A model generated the notes under the pieces. The model made no database searches, was not told the origin of the DNA, and saw only the letters and a program-made list of their open reading frames with translations. The translations under genes and the position numbers were made by a program. A stretch of DNA of 64,000 nt from Streptomyces albiflavescens (GTDB lineage Bacteria > Actinomycetota > Actinomycetes > Streptomycetales > Streptomycetaceae). The stretch covers positions 90,805 through 154,804 of the forward strand of contig NZ_BMMM01000023.1 in the NCBI RefSeq assembly GCF_014645835.1. Direction: 5' to 3'. Of the stretch, positions 33,855 to 42,704 are shown in pieces. The stretch's first letter is position 1, and every line of letters starts with the position of its first letter.

Positions 33855-33969
33855 TCGTCAACACCCTTACAGGGAAGGTGAATCCTGCGCCCGTGATACA
33901 CGAGTGCCATGAGGGAGCGATAGGGTTAGCCTGCCCGGGCCGGGTGGACTCGTACGGGTGGGGAGTGAC

Positions 33970-34239
33970 ATGGAACAGATAACAGTGCGCAGCAGGGCAC
34001 GTGTCCCTGCGATCACCTGCGGGAGCAGCGCGACCAGCTCGCGCCTCGACCGCCATCTCGCGGTGCTGGGAGGCCCTGCCGTCCCGCAGCGCGAAACGGC
34101 CGAGGCCACCTCGCTGATGCGTGAGCTCACCGCGCGTGACGCCGCGCACGACAGCAGCGGCAGGGGCGCGCGGGTGAGGCGAGTCTCGCTCTTCGCACCG
34201 CTGAAGCGGCTGCGTCGTTCGCTGTTCGGCAGCCGCTGA
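33970..34239 (+). CDS. Small basic hypothetical protein
   Basis: I do not recognise a family for this 89-residue protein. It is basic, with a Ser/Arg/Thr-rich N-terminus, a middle AEATSLMRELTARDAA helix and an Arg-rich amphipathic end (LFAPLKRLRRSLFGSR) that could contact membrane or nucleic acid. GGGGAG lies four bases before the ATG. A TAGGGT at 33921-33926 is a plausible -10 box giving a leader of about 35 bases. It follows the anti-sigma gene by 115 bases and probably has its own promoter. Confidence 0.7.
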   Translation: MEQITVRSRARVPAITCGSSATSSRLDRHLAVLGGPAVPQRETAEATSLMRELTARDAAHDSSGRGARVRRVSLFAPLKRLRRSLFGSR

Positions 34240-34347
34240 GCAGCGGTTCGACTCCGGCGTTCCGCGACCCGCGCTCCGGCTGCCCCACCGACCCGGCGCA
34301 GCGCTGCCCTTCCGCGTCCGTCATCCCCACGGCAGGCAGCGGCGCCC

Positions 34348-34382
34348 GGTGGGTCACCATGCCTGGGCGCGGGTCACCCACC
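34348..34382. terminator. Hairpin between convergent genes
   Basis: GGTGGGTCACC pairs with GGTCACCCACC at 10 of 11 positions across a 13-base loop. It lies between the small basic protein gene and the CoA-transferase gene. Confidence 0.55.
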
Positions 34383-34415
34383 TGACAGGTCGCCCCACCC
34401 GGTACACCGCCACGC

Positions 34416-35624
34416 TCAGCGGGCCACTCCGTCCCGCACCAACTCCGCGACGTCCGCATCCGTCATCCCCAGCGACCGCAACACCGCCCCGGTGTGCTCC
34501 CCGAGGCGGGGGACCGCCCCCATCCGCGCCTCCTCCCCACCCGGAAGCGTGATCGGGGGCAGCAGCGCCCGCAGCGGCCCCACCGGTGACTCGACTTCCC
34601 GCCACCGGTCCCTGGCCGCCAGCTGCGGATGCTCCGCCACGTCCCGTACGTCCCTCAGGCGGGCGCAGGCGATGCCCGCCCCCTCCAGCCGGGCCACCGC
34701 CTCGTCGGCGCCAAGCGCGCCCAGTGCCTTCGCCACCAGCGCGTCCGTGCGCTCCCGGTGCTCGACCCGCGCCGCGTTCGTCGCGTACGCCGGATCGTCC
34801 GCCAACTCAGGCTCGGCCAACACCTGTTGGGCCAGGCGTCGCCATTCCCGGTCGTTCTGCACCGACAGCAGCACCCGCCCGCCGTCCGCCGTGGGATAGG
34901 CGTCGTACGGCGCGATGACGGCGTGCGCGAGGCCCGTGCGCGCCGGGGGCGTTCCCCCGTGCATCGCATGGTGCATCGGATGCCCCATCCACTCGGCGAG
35001 CGACTCCAGCATCGACACTTCCACCGGCCCCCCGCGCCCGGTCGTGCCGCGCCGCACCAGGGCCGCGAGCACCCCCGAGAACGCGTACATGGCCGCCGCG
35101 ATGTCCGCCGCCGGAATCCCCGCCTTCACCGGCTGCTCCGGCGTCCCCGTCACCGACACCAGCCCCGCCTCGCACTGTACGAGCATGTCGTACGCGCGTT
35201 TGTCGGCGTACGGTCCCAGGGCCCCGTACCCCGAGATGTCCACGGCGATCAGCCGTGGATGGGCTGCGCACAGCGTCGCCGCGTCCAGGCCGAGCCGCGC
35301 CGCCGCACCCTGTGCGAGGTTCTGCACGAACACGTCCGCGCCCGCGACCAGGCGGCGTACGACGTCGAGTCCGCGCGGGTCCTTCAGGTCGAGGGCGACG
35401 GACTCCTTCCCCCGGTTGCACCACACGAAGTGCGAGGCGAGCCCGGCGGCCGCGGTGTCGTAGCCGCGGGCGAAGTCCCCGCCGTCGATCCGCTCGACCT
35501 TGACGACCCGGGCGCCGAGATCGGCGAGCTGGCGGGTCGCGAAGGGCGCGGCTACGGCTTGCTCGACGGAGACGACGGTGATGCCCTCCAAGGGCAGGGG
35601 AAGTGGCTGCATGCGCTGGATCAT
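34416..35624 (-). CDS. CaiB/BaiF family (class III) CoA-transferase
   Basis: This 402-residue protein is a class III CoA-transferase that moves CoA between organic acids through an aspartyl-CoA intermediate. Typical signatures are EQAVAAPFATRQLADLGARVVK split around residues 20-41, the NRGKESVALDLK segment, AYDMLVQCEAGLVS with the catalytic aspartate near residue 145, and GPVEVSMLES. Its acyl substrate is unknown. The first ATG has AGGA immediately upstream, closer than ideal; an ATG 12 bases later is possible. No partner gene is adjacent. Confidence 0.88.
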   Translation of the reverse strand: MIQRMQPLPLPLEGITVVSVEQAVAAPFATRQLADLGARVVKVERIDGGDFARGYDTAAAGLASHFVWCNRGKESVALDLKDPRGLDVVRRLVAGADVFVQNLAQGAAARLGLDAATLCAAHPRLIAVDISGYGALGPYADKRAYDMLVQCEAGLVSVTGTPEQPVKAGIPAADIAAAMYAFSGVLAALVRRGTTGRGGPVEVSMLESLAEWMGHPMHHAMHGGTPPARTGLAHAVIAPYDAYPTADGGRVLLSVQNDREWRRLAQQVLAEPELADDPAYATNAARVEHRERTDALVAKALGALGADEAVARLEGAGIACARLRDVRDVAEHPQLAARDRWREVESPVGPLRALLPPITLPGGEEARMGAVPRLGEHTGAVLRSLGMTDADVAELVRDGVAR

Positions 35625-35958
35625 GTCCTGTGCGTAACACCTTTGTCATGCATGGATGTTGGCGGGGCAGTCTTCTGGGGCCGGGGTGGCTGATCATTTA
35701 CACGATTCATTGGCCGATACACCCGACCTCGCCCGAAGGTGCGTGTGTGTGACCTGCACGACCAGCATGAACACGAGTCGACGACCACGAGTGGCCGGGT
35801 GCTGAGCCGCTGGGGGTCCCCCAGGCGCTTAGCACTGGGGGGCATCATGCGGCTGCTCGCCGCGGCGAACTCGCCGCTCAGACGTAGGAGTGGCTCAGAC
35901 GCAGGAGTGGCTCGGACTCAGGAGTTCGGCGACCAGATGTGGGCGTTCCGCATGTCCC
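35625..35958. other. 334-bp gene-free interval with repeats
   Basis: This interval separates the ABC permease stop from the CoA-transferase start. It contains a repeat-like block near 35811-35843 (GGGGGTCCCCC followed by CACTGGGGGG), similar to dispersed Streptomyces repeats, and a 17-bp triple repeat at 35876-35926. No convincing gene is present. Confidence 0.5.
35876..35926 (+). repeat. 17-bp tandem repeat, three units
   Basis: Units GCTCAGACGTAGGAGTG, GCTCAGACGCAGGAGTG and GCTCGGACTCAGGAGTT follow one another without gaps, just beyond the permease stop codon. Confidence 0.75.
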
Positions 35959-36780
35959 TCACCGTCCGCCGGTCGCGTACCGGCGGACGGCGAGCGGCAG
36001 GAACACCGCGATCAGCACCGCGCACCACGCCAGGGACCCGGCGACGGGGTGCGCCACCGGCCAGGCGGCCCCCTCGGGCACGGGGGCGATGGGGGCACCT
36101 CCCTGCTCGAGCGAAGCCGAGAGCTTGGGGGAGAACAGGGTCCGCAGCGCCGTGCTCACCGCACTGATCGGATTCCACTCGGCGACCGCGCGCAGCCAGC
36201 CCGGCAGATTGTCGGTGGGGATGTACGCGTTGGACAGCAGCGGCAGCATGAAGGTCGCGCTGCCCAGTTGGCCGGCGGCCTCCTCGCTCCGGGAGAGGAG
36301 GCCGAGGAAGATCCCGATCCAGGTGGCCGCGAACCGGAACAGCAGCAACAGCCCGAGGGCGCACACCGCTTCGAGCGCCGACCCCTCGATCCGCCAGCCG
36401 ACCGCGAGTCCGACGAGCAGCAGCGGTACCGTCCCGGCGGCCGTGACGACCAGGTCCGCCACCGCCTGGCCGAGCGGGACGGCCGCACGGCTCATCGGCA
36501 GCGTGCGAAAGCGGTCCATCACGCCCCGGTGCGAGTCCTGGGCCGCCTGGAACATGCCGGTCATGATCCCGTTGGCCGCGGTCGCCACCAGCAACCCGGG
36601 TACGAGGAAGGCCCGGTACTCCTCGCCGGGCATCGCGAGAGCGCTGCCGAAGACGTAGCCGAAGAACAGCAGCATGGTGATGGGCATGGTCTGGGTGAGG
36701 ATTGCCAGGCCCGGATTGTTGCGGATCCGCCGCAGCTGGCGGCCCAGCATCGCGGTCCCGTCGTACGCCAACGTACTCAT
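35959..36780 (-). CDS. ABC-2 type exporter permease (DrrB-like)
   Basis: This 273-residue protein has six hydrophobic segments and the layout of DrrB/NodJ-type ABC-2 permeases. Family marks include MLGRQLRRIRNNPG, the GIMTGMFQAAQD loop, RFRTLPMSR and NPISAVSTALR. It would form the membrane channel for the ATPase encoded just upstream; the start overlaps that gene's stop (ATGA). Residues about 216-230 (SPKLSASLEQGGAPI) are encoded by a dispersed repeat inserted in frame and are absent from the usual family pattern. The pair is divergent from a TetR gene. Confidence 0.9.
   Translation of the reverse strand: MSTLAYDGTAMLGRQLRRIRNNPGLAILTQTMPITMLLFFGYVFGSALAMPGEEYRAFLVPGLLVATAANGIMTGMFQAAQDSHRGVMDRFRTLPMSRAAVPLGQAVADLVVTAAGTVPLLLVGLAVGWRIEGSALEAVCALGLLLLFRFAATWIGIFLGLLSRSEEAAGQLGSATFMLPLLSNAYIPTDNLPGWLRAVAEWNPISAVSTALRTLFSPKLSASLEQGGAPIAPVPEGAAWPVAHPVAGSLAWCAVLIAVFLPLAVRRYATGGR
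36091..36133 (-). repeat. Dispersed repeat, copy 1, inside ABC permease gene
   Basis: This sequence, built around CTCGAGCGAAGCCGAGAG with flanking G-runs, recurs at 58471-58510 and 59722-59762. Here it adds about 14 codons to the permease gene without breaking the frame. Confidence 0.8.
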
Positions 36781-37745
36781 GTCACGAGCTCCTTGCGGTC
36801 GGTCGGGGTTTCGTTCCGGTCGTCGGTGAGCCGGAGGAAGACGTCGTCGAGGGTCGGCGGACGCACAGTCGCGTCGAGCAGCGGCACACCCGCCGCGTCG
36901 AGTTCGCGGACGAGGCGGGGCAGCGTCAGCGTCGGGTCGGTGGTGACGGCGCCCACCGCGTGCCGCTCCTCGGCGAATGTGGGCTCGCGGCCGGTGAGTT
37001 GGTCCAGAACGGCGGCCGCCTGGGCCATGGCGTCCGCGTGGGCGACGACGACTTCGGCGTACGAGCCGATGAGCGCCTTGAGTTCGGCGGGCGAGCCGGT
37101 GTGGGCGACCCTGCCCCGGTCCACGAGGGCGATGTCGTCGGCCAGTTGGTCGGCCTCCTCCAGGTACTGCGTGGTCAGCAGCACGGTCGTGCCCTCGCCC
37201 TTCAGCGCGCGCACGGCCGCCCAGATCCGATTGCGGCTCGCGGGGTCGAGCCCGGCGGTGGGCTCGTCCAGGAAGAGCACCGCGGGGCGGCGGATCAGAC
37301 TCGCCGCCAGGTCGAGGCGGCGCCGCATGCCGCCCGAGTAGGTGGACGCCGGACGGTCGGCGGCCTCGGTCAGCCCGAAGCGGTCGAGAAGCTCGGCGGC
37401 CCGCGCCTGCGCGTCCCGCACGCGGTGCAGCTTCGCGAAGAGCCGCAGGTTCTGGCGCCCTGTGAGGTCGCCGTCGACCGAGGCGTACTGCCCGGTGACC
37501 CCGATGCTCCGGCGGACGGCCGCGGCCTCGCGCACGAGATCGTGCCCGGCGACACGCGCGGACCCCGCGTCGGGTCGCAGCAGTGTGGTGAGCAGCCGTA
37601 CGGCCGTGGTCTTGCCCGCGCCGTTCGGCCCCAGCACTCCGCAGACCGTGCCCTCCGCCACGGCCAGGTCCAGGCCGCGCACGGCATGGACGTCTCCGAA
37701 GCGTTTCTCCAGACCCTCACTAAGTACAGCGTACGTAGTAGTCAT
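36777..37745 (-). CDS. ABC exporter ATP-binding protein (DrrA-like)
   Basis: This 322-residue protein is the ATPase of a drug-type ABC exporter. Walker A is GPNGAGKT, the Q-loop is TGQYASVD, the signature is YSGGMRRRLDLA, Walker B is VLFLDEPTAGLDP and the switch region is LLTTQYLEEAD. The C-terminal extension (about residues 225-322, with LDDVFLRLT) is the DrrA-type regulatory tail. Its ATG lies inside a TetR-type operator region, so the divergent TetR very probably represses it. A GTG 18 bases upstream is a less likely start. Confidence 0.93.
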   Translation of the reverse strand: MTTTYAVLSEGLEKRFGDVHAVRGLDLAVAEGTVCGVLGPNGAGKTTAVRLLTTLLRPDAGSARVAGHDLVREAAAVRRSIGVTGQYASVDGDLTGRQNLRLFAKLHRVRDAQARAAELLDRFGLTEAADRPASTYSGGMRRRLDLAASLIRRPAVLFLDEPTAGLDPASRNRIWAAVRALKGEGTTVLLTTQYLEEADQLADDIALVDRGRVAHTGSPAELKALIGSYAEVVVAHADAMAQAAAVLDQLTGREPTFAEERHAVGAVTTDPTLTLPRLVRELDAAGVPLLDATVRPPTLDDVFLRLTDDRNETPTDRKELVT

Positions 37746-37788
37746 AGGGCGACCATATCGCACTACGTACGGTGTACGTAACTAGGAT
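37724..37788. promoter_or_regulatory. Divergent operator/promoter of the DrrAB-TetR locus
   Basis: Two related 15-bp words, GTACAGCGTACGTAG (37724-37738) and GTACGGTGTACGTAA (37767-37781), are spaced 43 bases apart. The second sits in a near-perfect inverted repeat (ACTACGTAC/GTACGTAAC) and abuts a TAGGAT -10 box (37783-37788) for the tetR gene. The first overlaps the start of the ATPase gene. This is a typical layout for TetR autoregulation plus exporter repression. Confidence 0.7.
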
Positions 37789-37809
37789 GGTCAACGAGGT
37801 GATCGACCA

Positions 37810-38523
37810 ATGGCAGGGCGCAACGCCGTACCCGAAGTGATCTGGGCCCGTCCCGAACGCGCGGGCCGTGGTCCGCGGCCGGCCTACAGCCGTGCGGACA
37901 TCGCGGCCGCCGCCGTGCGGATCGCGGACACGGAGGGGCTCGACGCGGTCTCGATGCGGCGCGTGGCCGCCGAGCTGGGCTGCGGCACGATGTCGCTGTA
38001 CAACTACGTGCCACGCAAGGAGGACCTGTACGAGCTGATGGTCGACGCCATCAGCGGCGAGCACGACATCCAGGAGCCCTCGGGCCACTGGCGCGCCGAC
38101 ATGCTCCGGGTCGCCCGTCAGACCCGCGCCCTCATGCACCGTCATCCCTGGATGCCGGGTCTCATGTCCCCGGTCTACGGCTTCAGCCCCAAGGCCCTGC
38201 GCTACCTGGAGCACTGCCTGGCCTGCCTCGACCCGCTCGAGGTGTCGTACGGCACGAAGTTCGAGCTGATCGCGATGCTCAACGGGGTCGTGACGACCTA
38301 CGTCGGCAATGAACTGGCCAGTGCCGAACGCACCCGTTCGCTGCCCTGGTCGCAGGAGCAGGAGAACGCGATCCGGATCGCCTATCTGGGGTCGAAGTTG
38401 GCGACCGGCGCCTATCCACGCATGGCCGCGGCCTTCACGGAGGATGCCGGGCCCATCGACCTGGAGGCGGTGTTCGAGCGGGCGCTGGGGCGGGTCCTCG
38501 ACGCGTTCGAACCGAAGGGCTAG
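37810..38523 (+). CDS. TetR family repressor of the adjacent exporter
   Basis: This 237-residue protein has a TetR helix-turn-helix (about residues 25-72: RADIAAAAVRIADTEGL, MRRVAAELG, SLYNYVPRKEDLYELM) and a TetR_C-type ligand domain like those of tetracycline/drug-responsive repressors. It is divergent from the DrrAB-like exporter and shares a 64-base regulatory region with repeated operator words, so it should repress the exporter until a toxic ligand binds. A TAGGAT box lies 22 bases before the ATG. Confidence 0.92.
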   Translation: MAGRNAVPEVIWARPERAGRGPRPAYSRADIAAAAVRIADTEGLDAVSMRRVAAELGCGTMSLYNYVPRKEDLYELMVDAISGEHDIQEPSGHWRADMLRVARQTRALMHRHPWMPGLMSPVYGFSPKALRYLEHCLACLDPLEVSYGTKFELIAMLNGVVTTYVGNELASAERTRSLPWSQEQENAIRIAYLGSKLATGAYPRMAAAFTEDAGPIDLEAVFERALGRVLDAFEPKG

Positions 38524-38525
38524 CC

Positions 38526-38576
38526 AGTGCCCAACAGGCAACGTTCGCCCCGGGCAAACGTGTCTGCCGGGGCACT
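38526..38576. terminator. Long imperfect hairpin between convergent genes
   Basis: AGTGCCC and GGGGCACT close a long imperfect stem whose top is ACGTTCGCCC/GGGCAAACGT. It begins three bases after the tetR stop and touches the stop of the convergent gene. Confidence 0.65.
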
Positions 38577-39759
38577 AGATCAGCGCGAACTGCCCTTCGG
38601 GGCCCTCTTCGTGGTGGTCGAGGACGGAGGCCGGCTGACGCGCCGTGTCCGGAACCGGGAGCACGCCCGCCTTGCGCAGCTCGGCCCGCGTGATCGGTGA
38701 CTCGATCGTCACCGCGCTCTGCTGGGGCCGTAGTTCCGCGAGCAGCGCGAGTACCGTGACGAGTTCCAGCAGTTCGGACGTCCAGGCCTGTGGCCAGGTG
38801 GCCGGCCGGATCGCCTCCAGGGTGCCCGGCTCGGACGGCGGTTGCGTCCTGGCCGTGTACCACTGCTCCAGCACGCGCACTCCGCCCACATCGAAGTCCC
38901 AGGCCTCCGCGGGGACGGGCGAGATCCGGCCCTCGTCGAGATGGAGGGTCTCCTCGTCACGGTCGTAGTGCCACTCCAGCGGGCGGGCCGGGAGCGGGGC
39001 GCGGACATACGGGCGGCGACCGCCGGGAAGCTTGGGGCGCTCACCGTCGCGGCGCATCAGCCACAGCATCCGGCGGCCCAGCTCGACGCCGTGTGCCCAC
39101 GTCTCGGGGTCGGCGGTGAGCGGGACGGCCCGTCCGTCGCGGTCGGCGCGCGCGACCGCCACCGTCCAGGCGAGGACGTCGACGGGCGTGGGGGAGTGGC
39201 CCAGGCGAGTCCCGAGGTGCTCCAACAGGCCTGGGGCCAGATTCGGTTCGAGGCCGCCGGGGCGCCGGTAGAGAGGGCGGACGCGGCCTGCGCGACCGGC
39301 GCTCAGGGGCAGCGCGGAAGCGGCCAGCAGCACCGGCCCCGACGCATCGGGAACCACCGTCTGCTCGACCGCGAACACCTGAAGTTCGTCGGCCACCCGC
39401 CACAACTCGGGGCGCGCCGCGTCGATCAGCCGGTGGTCGGGGATCAGCCACTGCTCGTCGAAGGGCCCGTGCAGGGCGCGTACCGGCTCCGGGCAGGGGC
39501 CCGACTCGCGTGCCAGCCGGCCCGTCCCAGTGGAGTGACCCGGCAGCTGCGCCACCGCCGAGTGCGTCGTACGCGAGCGCGTCGGGCCGAACAGTGCCTC
39601 GCGGTCCGGCCCTTCGGCCTTCAGCAAGGCGTCCCAGCGCGCTCTGAGGGTCGCGGCGTCGGGGGCCGTCGGCCACCCCCGGCCCAGCCTCGGCGGTGCG
39701 ACGGACCACGGCATGAGGTCTGCGAGCAGCGGAGCGTCGTCGTGCGTCACGCTCGGCAT
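38575..39759 (-). CDS. Stand-alone type ISP restriction-modification specificity domain-like protein
   Basis: This 394-residue protein resembles the C-terminal target-recognition region of type ISP restriction-modification enzymes. The match rests on the Arg/Pro-rich loop RPLYRRPGG, the segment VRAPLPARPLEWHYD, ETLHLDEGRISPVPAEAW and the characteristic GGVRVLEQWYTAR. No helicase, nuclease or methyltransferase motif is present in it or nearby, so it cannot cut or methylate DNA alone. It may be a domesticated DNA-binding or structural protein. It starts 12 bases after the GntR gene stop without a ribosome site, suggesting coupling to that gene. Confidence 0.55.
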   Translation of the reverse strand: MPSVTHDDAPLLADLMPWSVAPPRLGRGWPTAPDAATLRARWDALLKAEGPDREALFGPTRSRTTHSAVAQLPGHSTGTGRLARESGPCPEPVRALHGPFDEQWLIPDHRLIDAARPELWRVADELQVFAVEQTVVPDASGPVLLAASALPLSAGRAGRVRPLYRRPGGLEPNLAPGLLEHLGTRLGHSPTPVDVLAWTVAVARADRDGRAVPLTADPETWAHGVELGRRMLWLMRRDGERPKLPGGRRPYVRAPLPARPLEWHYDRDEETLHLDEGRISPVPAEAWDFDVGGVRVLEQWYTARTQPPSEPGTLEAIRPATWPQAWTSELLELVTVLALLAELRPQQSAVTIESPITRAELRKAGVLPVPDTARQPASVLDHHEEGPEGQFALI

Positions 39760-39771
39760 CGTACGACGTGA

Positions 39772-40521
39772 TCAGTGGGTGTCGAGGGTGACCGTGAAGG
39801 AGAAGCGGTCGCCCCGGTAGTGGATGACGGCCACGTCGAGGGCCCGCCCGTCCTGGTCGTAGATGACGCCCGTGTAGCGCAGGATCGGGCTGAGCAGCGG
39901 TACTTGGAGCAGCCGCGCCGTCTCCGGGTCCGCGAGCCGCGCCTCCACGGTGTCGGTGATGCGGCTGATGCTGACGCCGATCACGTTCCGCAGCACCTTG
40001 GTCATCGGCCAGCGGATCAGATCCTCCCGGTCGATGCGCTCCGCCAGCTCGGGCCTGATGTAGTTGCGCGCGTGGTTCGTCGGCTCGCCCGTCTTCTCGT
40101 CACCGCGCAACCGGTGATACGTCGCGACCTCGTCCAAGTCCGGAAAATACTCCACCAATTCCCCTGGAACAGGAGCTTTCCCCTGTTCCAGTAGCTCGGT
40201 GGCCATGCCGGACTGCTGAGCGACGATCGCGTCCACCGAGCCGAGCAGCCGTACGGGCGCGCCCCGCTGAGCGCTCGGCTCGATGAACGTGCCCCGCCGC
40301 CGATGGCGCGTGATGAGCCCCTCGTCCTCCAACTCCTTGAGCGCCTGCCGCATGGTCAGCACGCTCACCCCGTAGTGCCCCGCCAGCTGCTCCTCCGTGG
40401 GCAGCCGCAGCGGATCCTGGGGCGACCGGCCGAGTATCGAGGCACGCAGGGACTGCGAGACCTGATACCAGAGCGGCAGCTTGCGGTTCAGGACGATCGA
40501 GTCCGGGGCGAAGGAGGTCAC
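39772..40521 (-). CDS. GntR family regulator with UTRA domain
   Basis: This 249-residue protein is a HutC-subfamily GntR regulator. The winged helix occupies about residues 12-80 (PTEEQLAGHYGVSVLTMRQAL), and the C-terminal UTRA ligand domain includes NYIRPELA, the repeated SRITDTVEA segment and RYTGVIYDQDGR. It follows hmgA by 49 bases in the same direction, so it is a good candidate regulator of homogentisate or tyrosine breakdown. GTG at 40521 is preferred to a TTG 36 bases upstream. The downstream gene begins 12 bases after its stop. Confidence 0.88.
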   Translation of the reverse strand: MTSFAPDSIVLNRKLPLWYQVSQSLRASILGRSPQDPLRLPTEEQLAGHYGVSVLTMRQALKELEDEGLITRHRRRGTFIEPSAQRGAPVRLLGSVDAIVAQQSGMATELLEQGKAPVPGELVEYFPDLDEVATYHRLRGDEKTGEPTNHARNYIRPELAERIDREDLIRWPMTKVLRNVIGVSISRITDTVEARLADPETARLLQVPLLSPILRYTGVIYDQDGRALDVAVIHYRGDRFSFTVTLDTH

Positions 40522-40570
40522 GAGGGTATCCGTACCGGTCGCGGGCCGTGAATGCAACGGGCGGTGAATC

Positions 40571-41887
40571 TCAGTCCGTCGGGCGGAAGTGCCGCTGGAG
40601 GCCCTGCCACACGTCGTCGTACCCCTGCTGCAGATGCTCCGCCCGCGCCGCCTGGGTCGTCGCGGTGACCGGCCAGCGCGTCTCGAACATGAAGGCCAGC
40701 CCGTCGTCGATCTTCTGCGGGCGCAGCTCCGCGGCGCTCGCCCGGTCGAAGGTCTCGCGGTCCGGCCCGTGCGCGGACATCATGTTGTGCAGCGAGCCGC
40801 CGCCCGGAACGAAGCCCTCCGCCTTCGCGTCGTACGCGCCCTCGATGAGCCCCATGTACTCGCTCATCACATTCCGGTGGAAGTACGGAGGCCGGAACGT
40901 GTCCTCGCCCACCAGCCAGCGCGGCGCGAAGACCACGAAGTCGACGCCGGCCAGGCCCGGGGTGTCCGACGGGGACGTCAGCACCGTGAAGATCGAGGGG
41001 TCCGGATGGTCGTAGCTGATGGTGCCGATCACGTTGAAACGGTGCAGGTCGTAGACGTAGGGCACATGGTTGCCGTGCCAGGCGACCACATCCAGCGGCG
41101 AGTGGTCGTATGTCGCCGCCCAGAGGTTGCCGCAGAACTTGTTCACCACCTCGACCGGGGCCTCGACGTCCTCGTACGCGGCGACGGGCGCGAGGAAGTC
41201 GCGGGCGTTGGCGAGACCATTGGCACCGATCGGGCCGAGGTCGGGGAGCCGGAAGGGCGCCCCATAGTTCTCGCACACATAACCTCGGGCGGAGGTGTCC
41301 AGCAGCTCCACACGGAAGCGGACACCACGCGGAATCAGCGCGACCTGGCTCGGCTCCACATGCAGCAGGCCGAATTCGGTCCGCAGCAGCAGCCCTCCGC
41401 GCTCCGGCACGATCAGCAGTTCACCGTCGGCGTCGCTGAACACCCGCTCCATCGAGGAGTTGGCGTGATACAGGTGCACCGCCATGCCGGTGCGCTGGGC
41501 CGCGTCCCCGTTGCCGCCGAGGGTCCACAGGCCCTGGACGAAATCCGTTCCGGCCTCGGGCTCGGGCAGCGGGTTCCAGCGCAGCCGGTTCGGGTCCGGC
41601 GCCGTCTCCGTGAAGGGAGCCGTGCGGAGCGCGCCGTTGTCCACGCGGGTGAACGCGGGGTGCGCGGCCGACGGACGGATCCGGTAGAGCCACGAGCGCC
41701 GGTTGTGCGCCCTCGGCTCGGTGAACGCCGAACCGCTGAGCTGCTCCGCGTACAGCCCGAGCGGTGCCCGCTGTGGCGAATTGCGGCCGTGCGGCAGCGC
41801 CCCCGGGACCGCCTCCGAGCTGAATTCGTTGCCGAAACCGGAGAGGTAGGTCAGCCCCTCGGCCGTCTTCCTCGCGTCCCCGCTCAT
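40571..41887 (-). CDS. hmgA: Homogentisate 1,2-dioxygenase
   Basis: This 438-residue iron enzyme opens the ring of homogentisate to maleylacetoacetate in tyrosine and phenylalanine breakdown. It is full length and highly conserved: YLSGFGNEFSSEA at the N-terminus, QGLWTLGGNGD, and the iron ligands in FHRNVMSEYMG (His and Glu) and MSAHGPD (His). GAGGGAG precedes the ATG. The next genes for this pathway (maleylacetoacetate isomerase, fumarylacetoacetase) are not in the window. A GntR/UTRA regulator follows it. Confidence 0.98.
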   Translation of the reverse strand: MSGDARKTAEGLTYLSGFGNEFSSEAVPGALPHGRNSPQRAPLGLYAEQLSGSAFTEPRAHNRRSWLYRIRPSAAHPAFTRVDNGALRTAPFTETAPDPNRLRWNPLPEPEAGTDFVQGLWTLGGNGDAAQRTGMAVHLYHANSSMERVFSDADGELLIVPERGGLLLRTEFGLLHVEPSQVALIPRGVRFRVELLDTSARGYVCENYGAPFRLPDLGPIGANGLANARDFLAPVAAYEDVEAPVEVVNKFCGNLWAATYDHSPLDVVAWHGNHVPYVYDLHRFNVIGTISYDHPDPSIFTVLTSPSDTPGLAGVDFVVFAPRWLVGEDTFRPPYFHRNVMSEYMGLIEGAYDAKAEGFVPGGGSLHNMMSAHGPDRETFDRASAAELRPQKIDDGLAFMFETRWPVTATTQAARAEHLQQGYDDVWQGLQRHFRPTD

Positions 41888-42104
41888 GATCGCTCCCTCG
41901 CGCCTGATTCCTATGCATCACCGTAGGATTCAGGTTTTCCGTGCGCAAGAGGGCGACTCCGCGCATCGCACGGGATCGGGCATGGTGGGCGTACCGCATG
42001 GACCGATATCGCCTCCCGGCGTACTACCCAGGGCTCGGTGTGCCGCCCAAGAACCCGACTTCAGGGGGATCCGACTGTCAGAGCGGTGTTCTACGCTCCC
42101 CGGC

Positions 42105-42704
42105 ATGTCGTGGACGCGTGCACTGCTCGCCGCGCTCGTGGTCTGCGCCCTGCTCGGCGGATCGGCGGGCTGCGCCACCAGCGACGCGCACGAGCGGAAG
42201 GACGGAACGTCGGCTTCGCCCGTGGGCAGGCTGCTGGACGAGACCGACGAGGAGGGTCGGCTCTACCGTGATGTGGACGAAAAGGGTGCACCGGAAGTCT
42301 CGATCGAGATTCAGCCGGACTCCGACGACAGCTGGGACGTGACACTGACCGTCCACCACTTCCGCTTCTCGCCCACCGGCACGCGACCCGCGCCCGTGGC
42401 CGGCCGGGGTATCGCCCACCTGTACGTGGACGGCCGGACCATCGCCCGGCTCCGCACCGCGGAATACCACCTCGCCGGGGACCTCGTCCCGCGCGGCACC
42501 CACCATGTCACCGCGCGTCTGTACGCGGACGACGGTACCGTGTGGGCCGTCCACGGCAAGCCGGTCGAGAGCACCGCCGACATCACGGCGTCGGAGGCCG
42601 GGTCGGCGGCGCCACCGACCGCGACCACGACCTTGAGTGGGACCGGTACCGGGGCCCGTACTGGTAGGGGAGGTTCACCGGACCCCGGCGGAAAGGCATC
42701 ATGA
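42105..42704 (+). CDS. Putative lipoprotein
   Basis: This 199-residue protein has a type II signal peptide with the lipobox GSAGC at residues 19-23, so Cys23 should be lipidated. A beta-rich domain (about residues 45-165, with VTLTVHHFRFSP, GIAHLYVDGRTIARL and HHVTARLYADDG) resembles small secreted copper-associated or FixH-like folds but is not assigned. The tail is Thr/Gly-rich and disordered. No ribosome site is seen; TACGCT nine bases upstream suggests a leaderless transcript. Its stop overlaps the next tetR gene (ATGA), so the two are linked. Confidence 0.75.
   Translation: MSWTRALLAALVVCALLGGSAGCATSDAHERKDGTSASPVGRLLDETDEEGRLYRDVDEKGAPEVSIEIQPDSDDSWDVTLTVHHFRFSPTGTRPAPVAGRGIAHLYVDGRTIARLRTAEYHLAGDLVPRGTHHVTARLYADDGTVWAVHGKPVESTADITASEAGSAAPPTATTTLSGTGTGARTGRGGSPDPGGKAS

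Noticed and set aside
33917..33938. Possible DmdR/IdeR iron box (TAGGGTTAGCCTGCCC)
   Set aside because: Matching the iron-box consensus needs an insertion; a simple TAGGGT -10 box explains the sequence.
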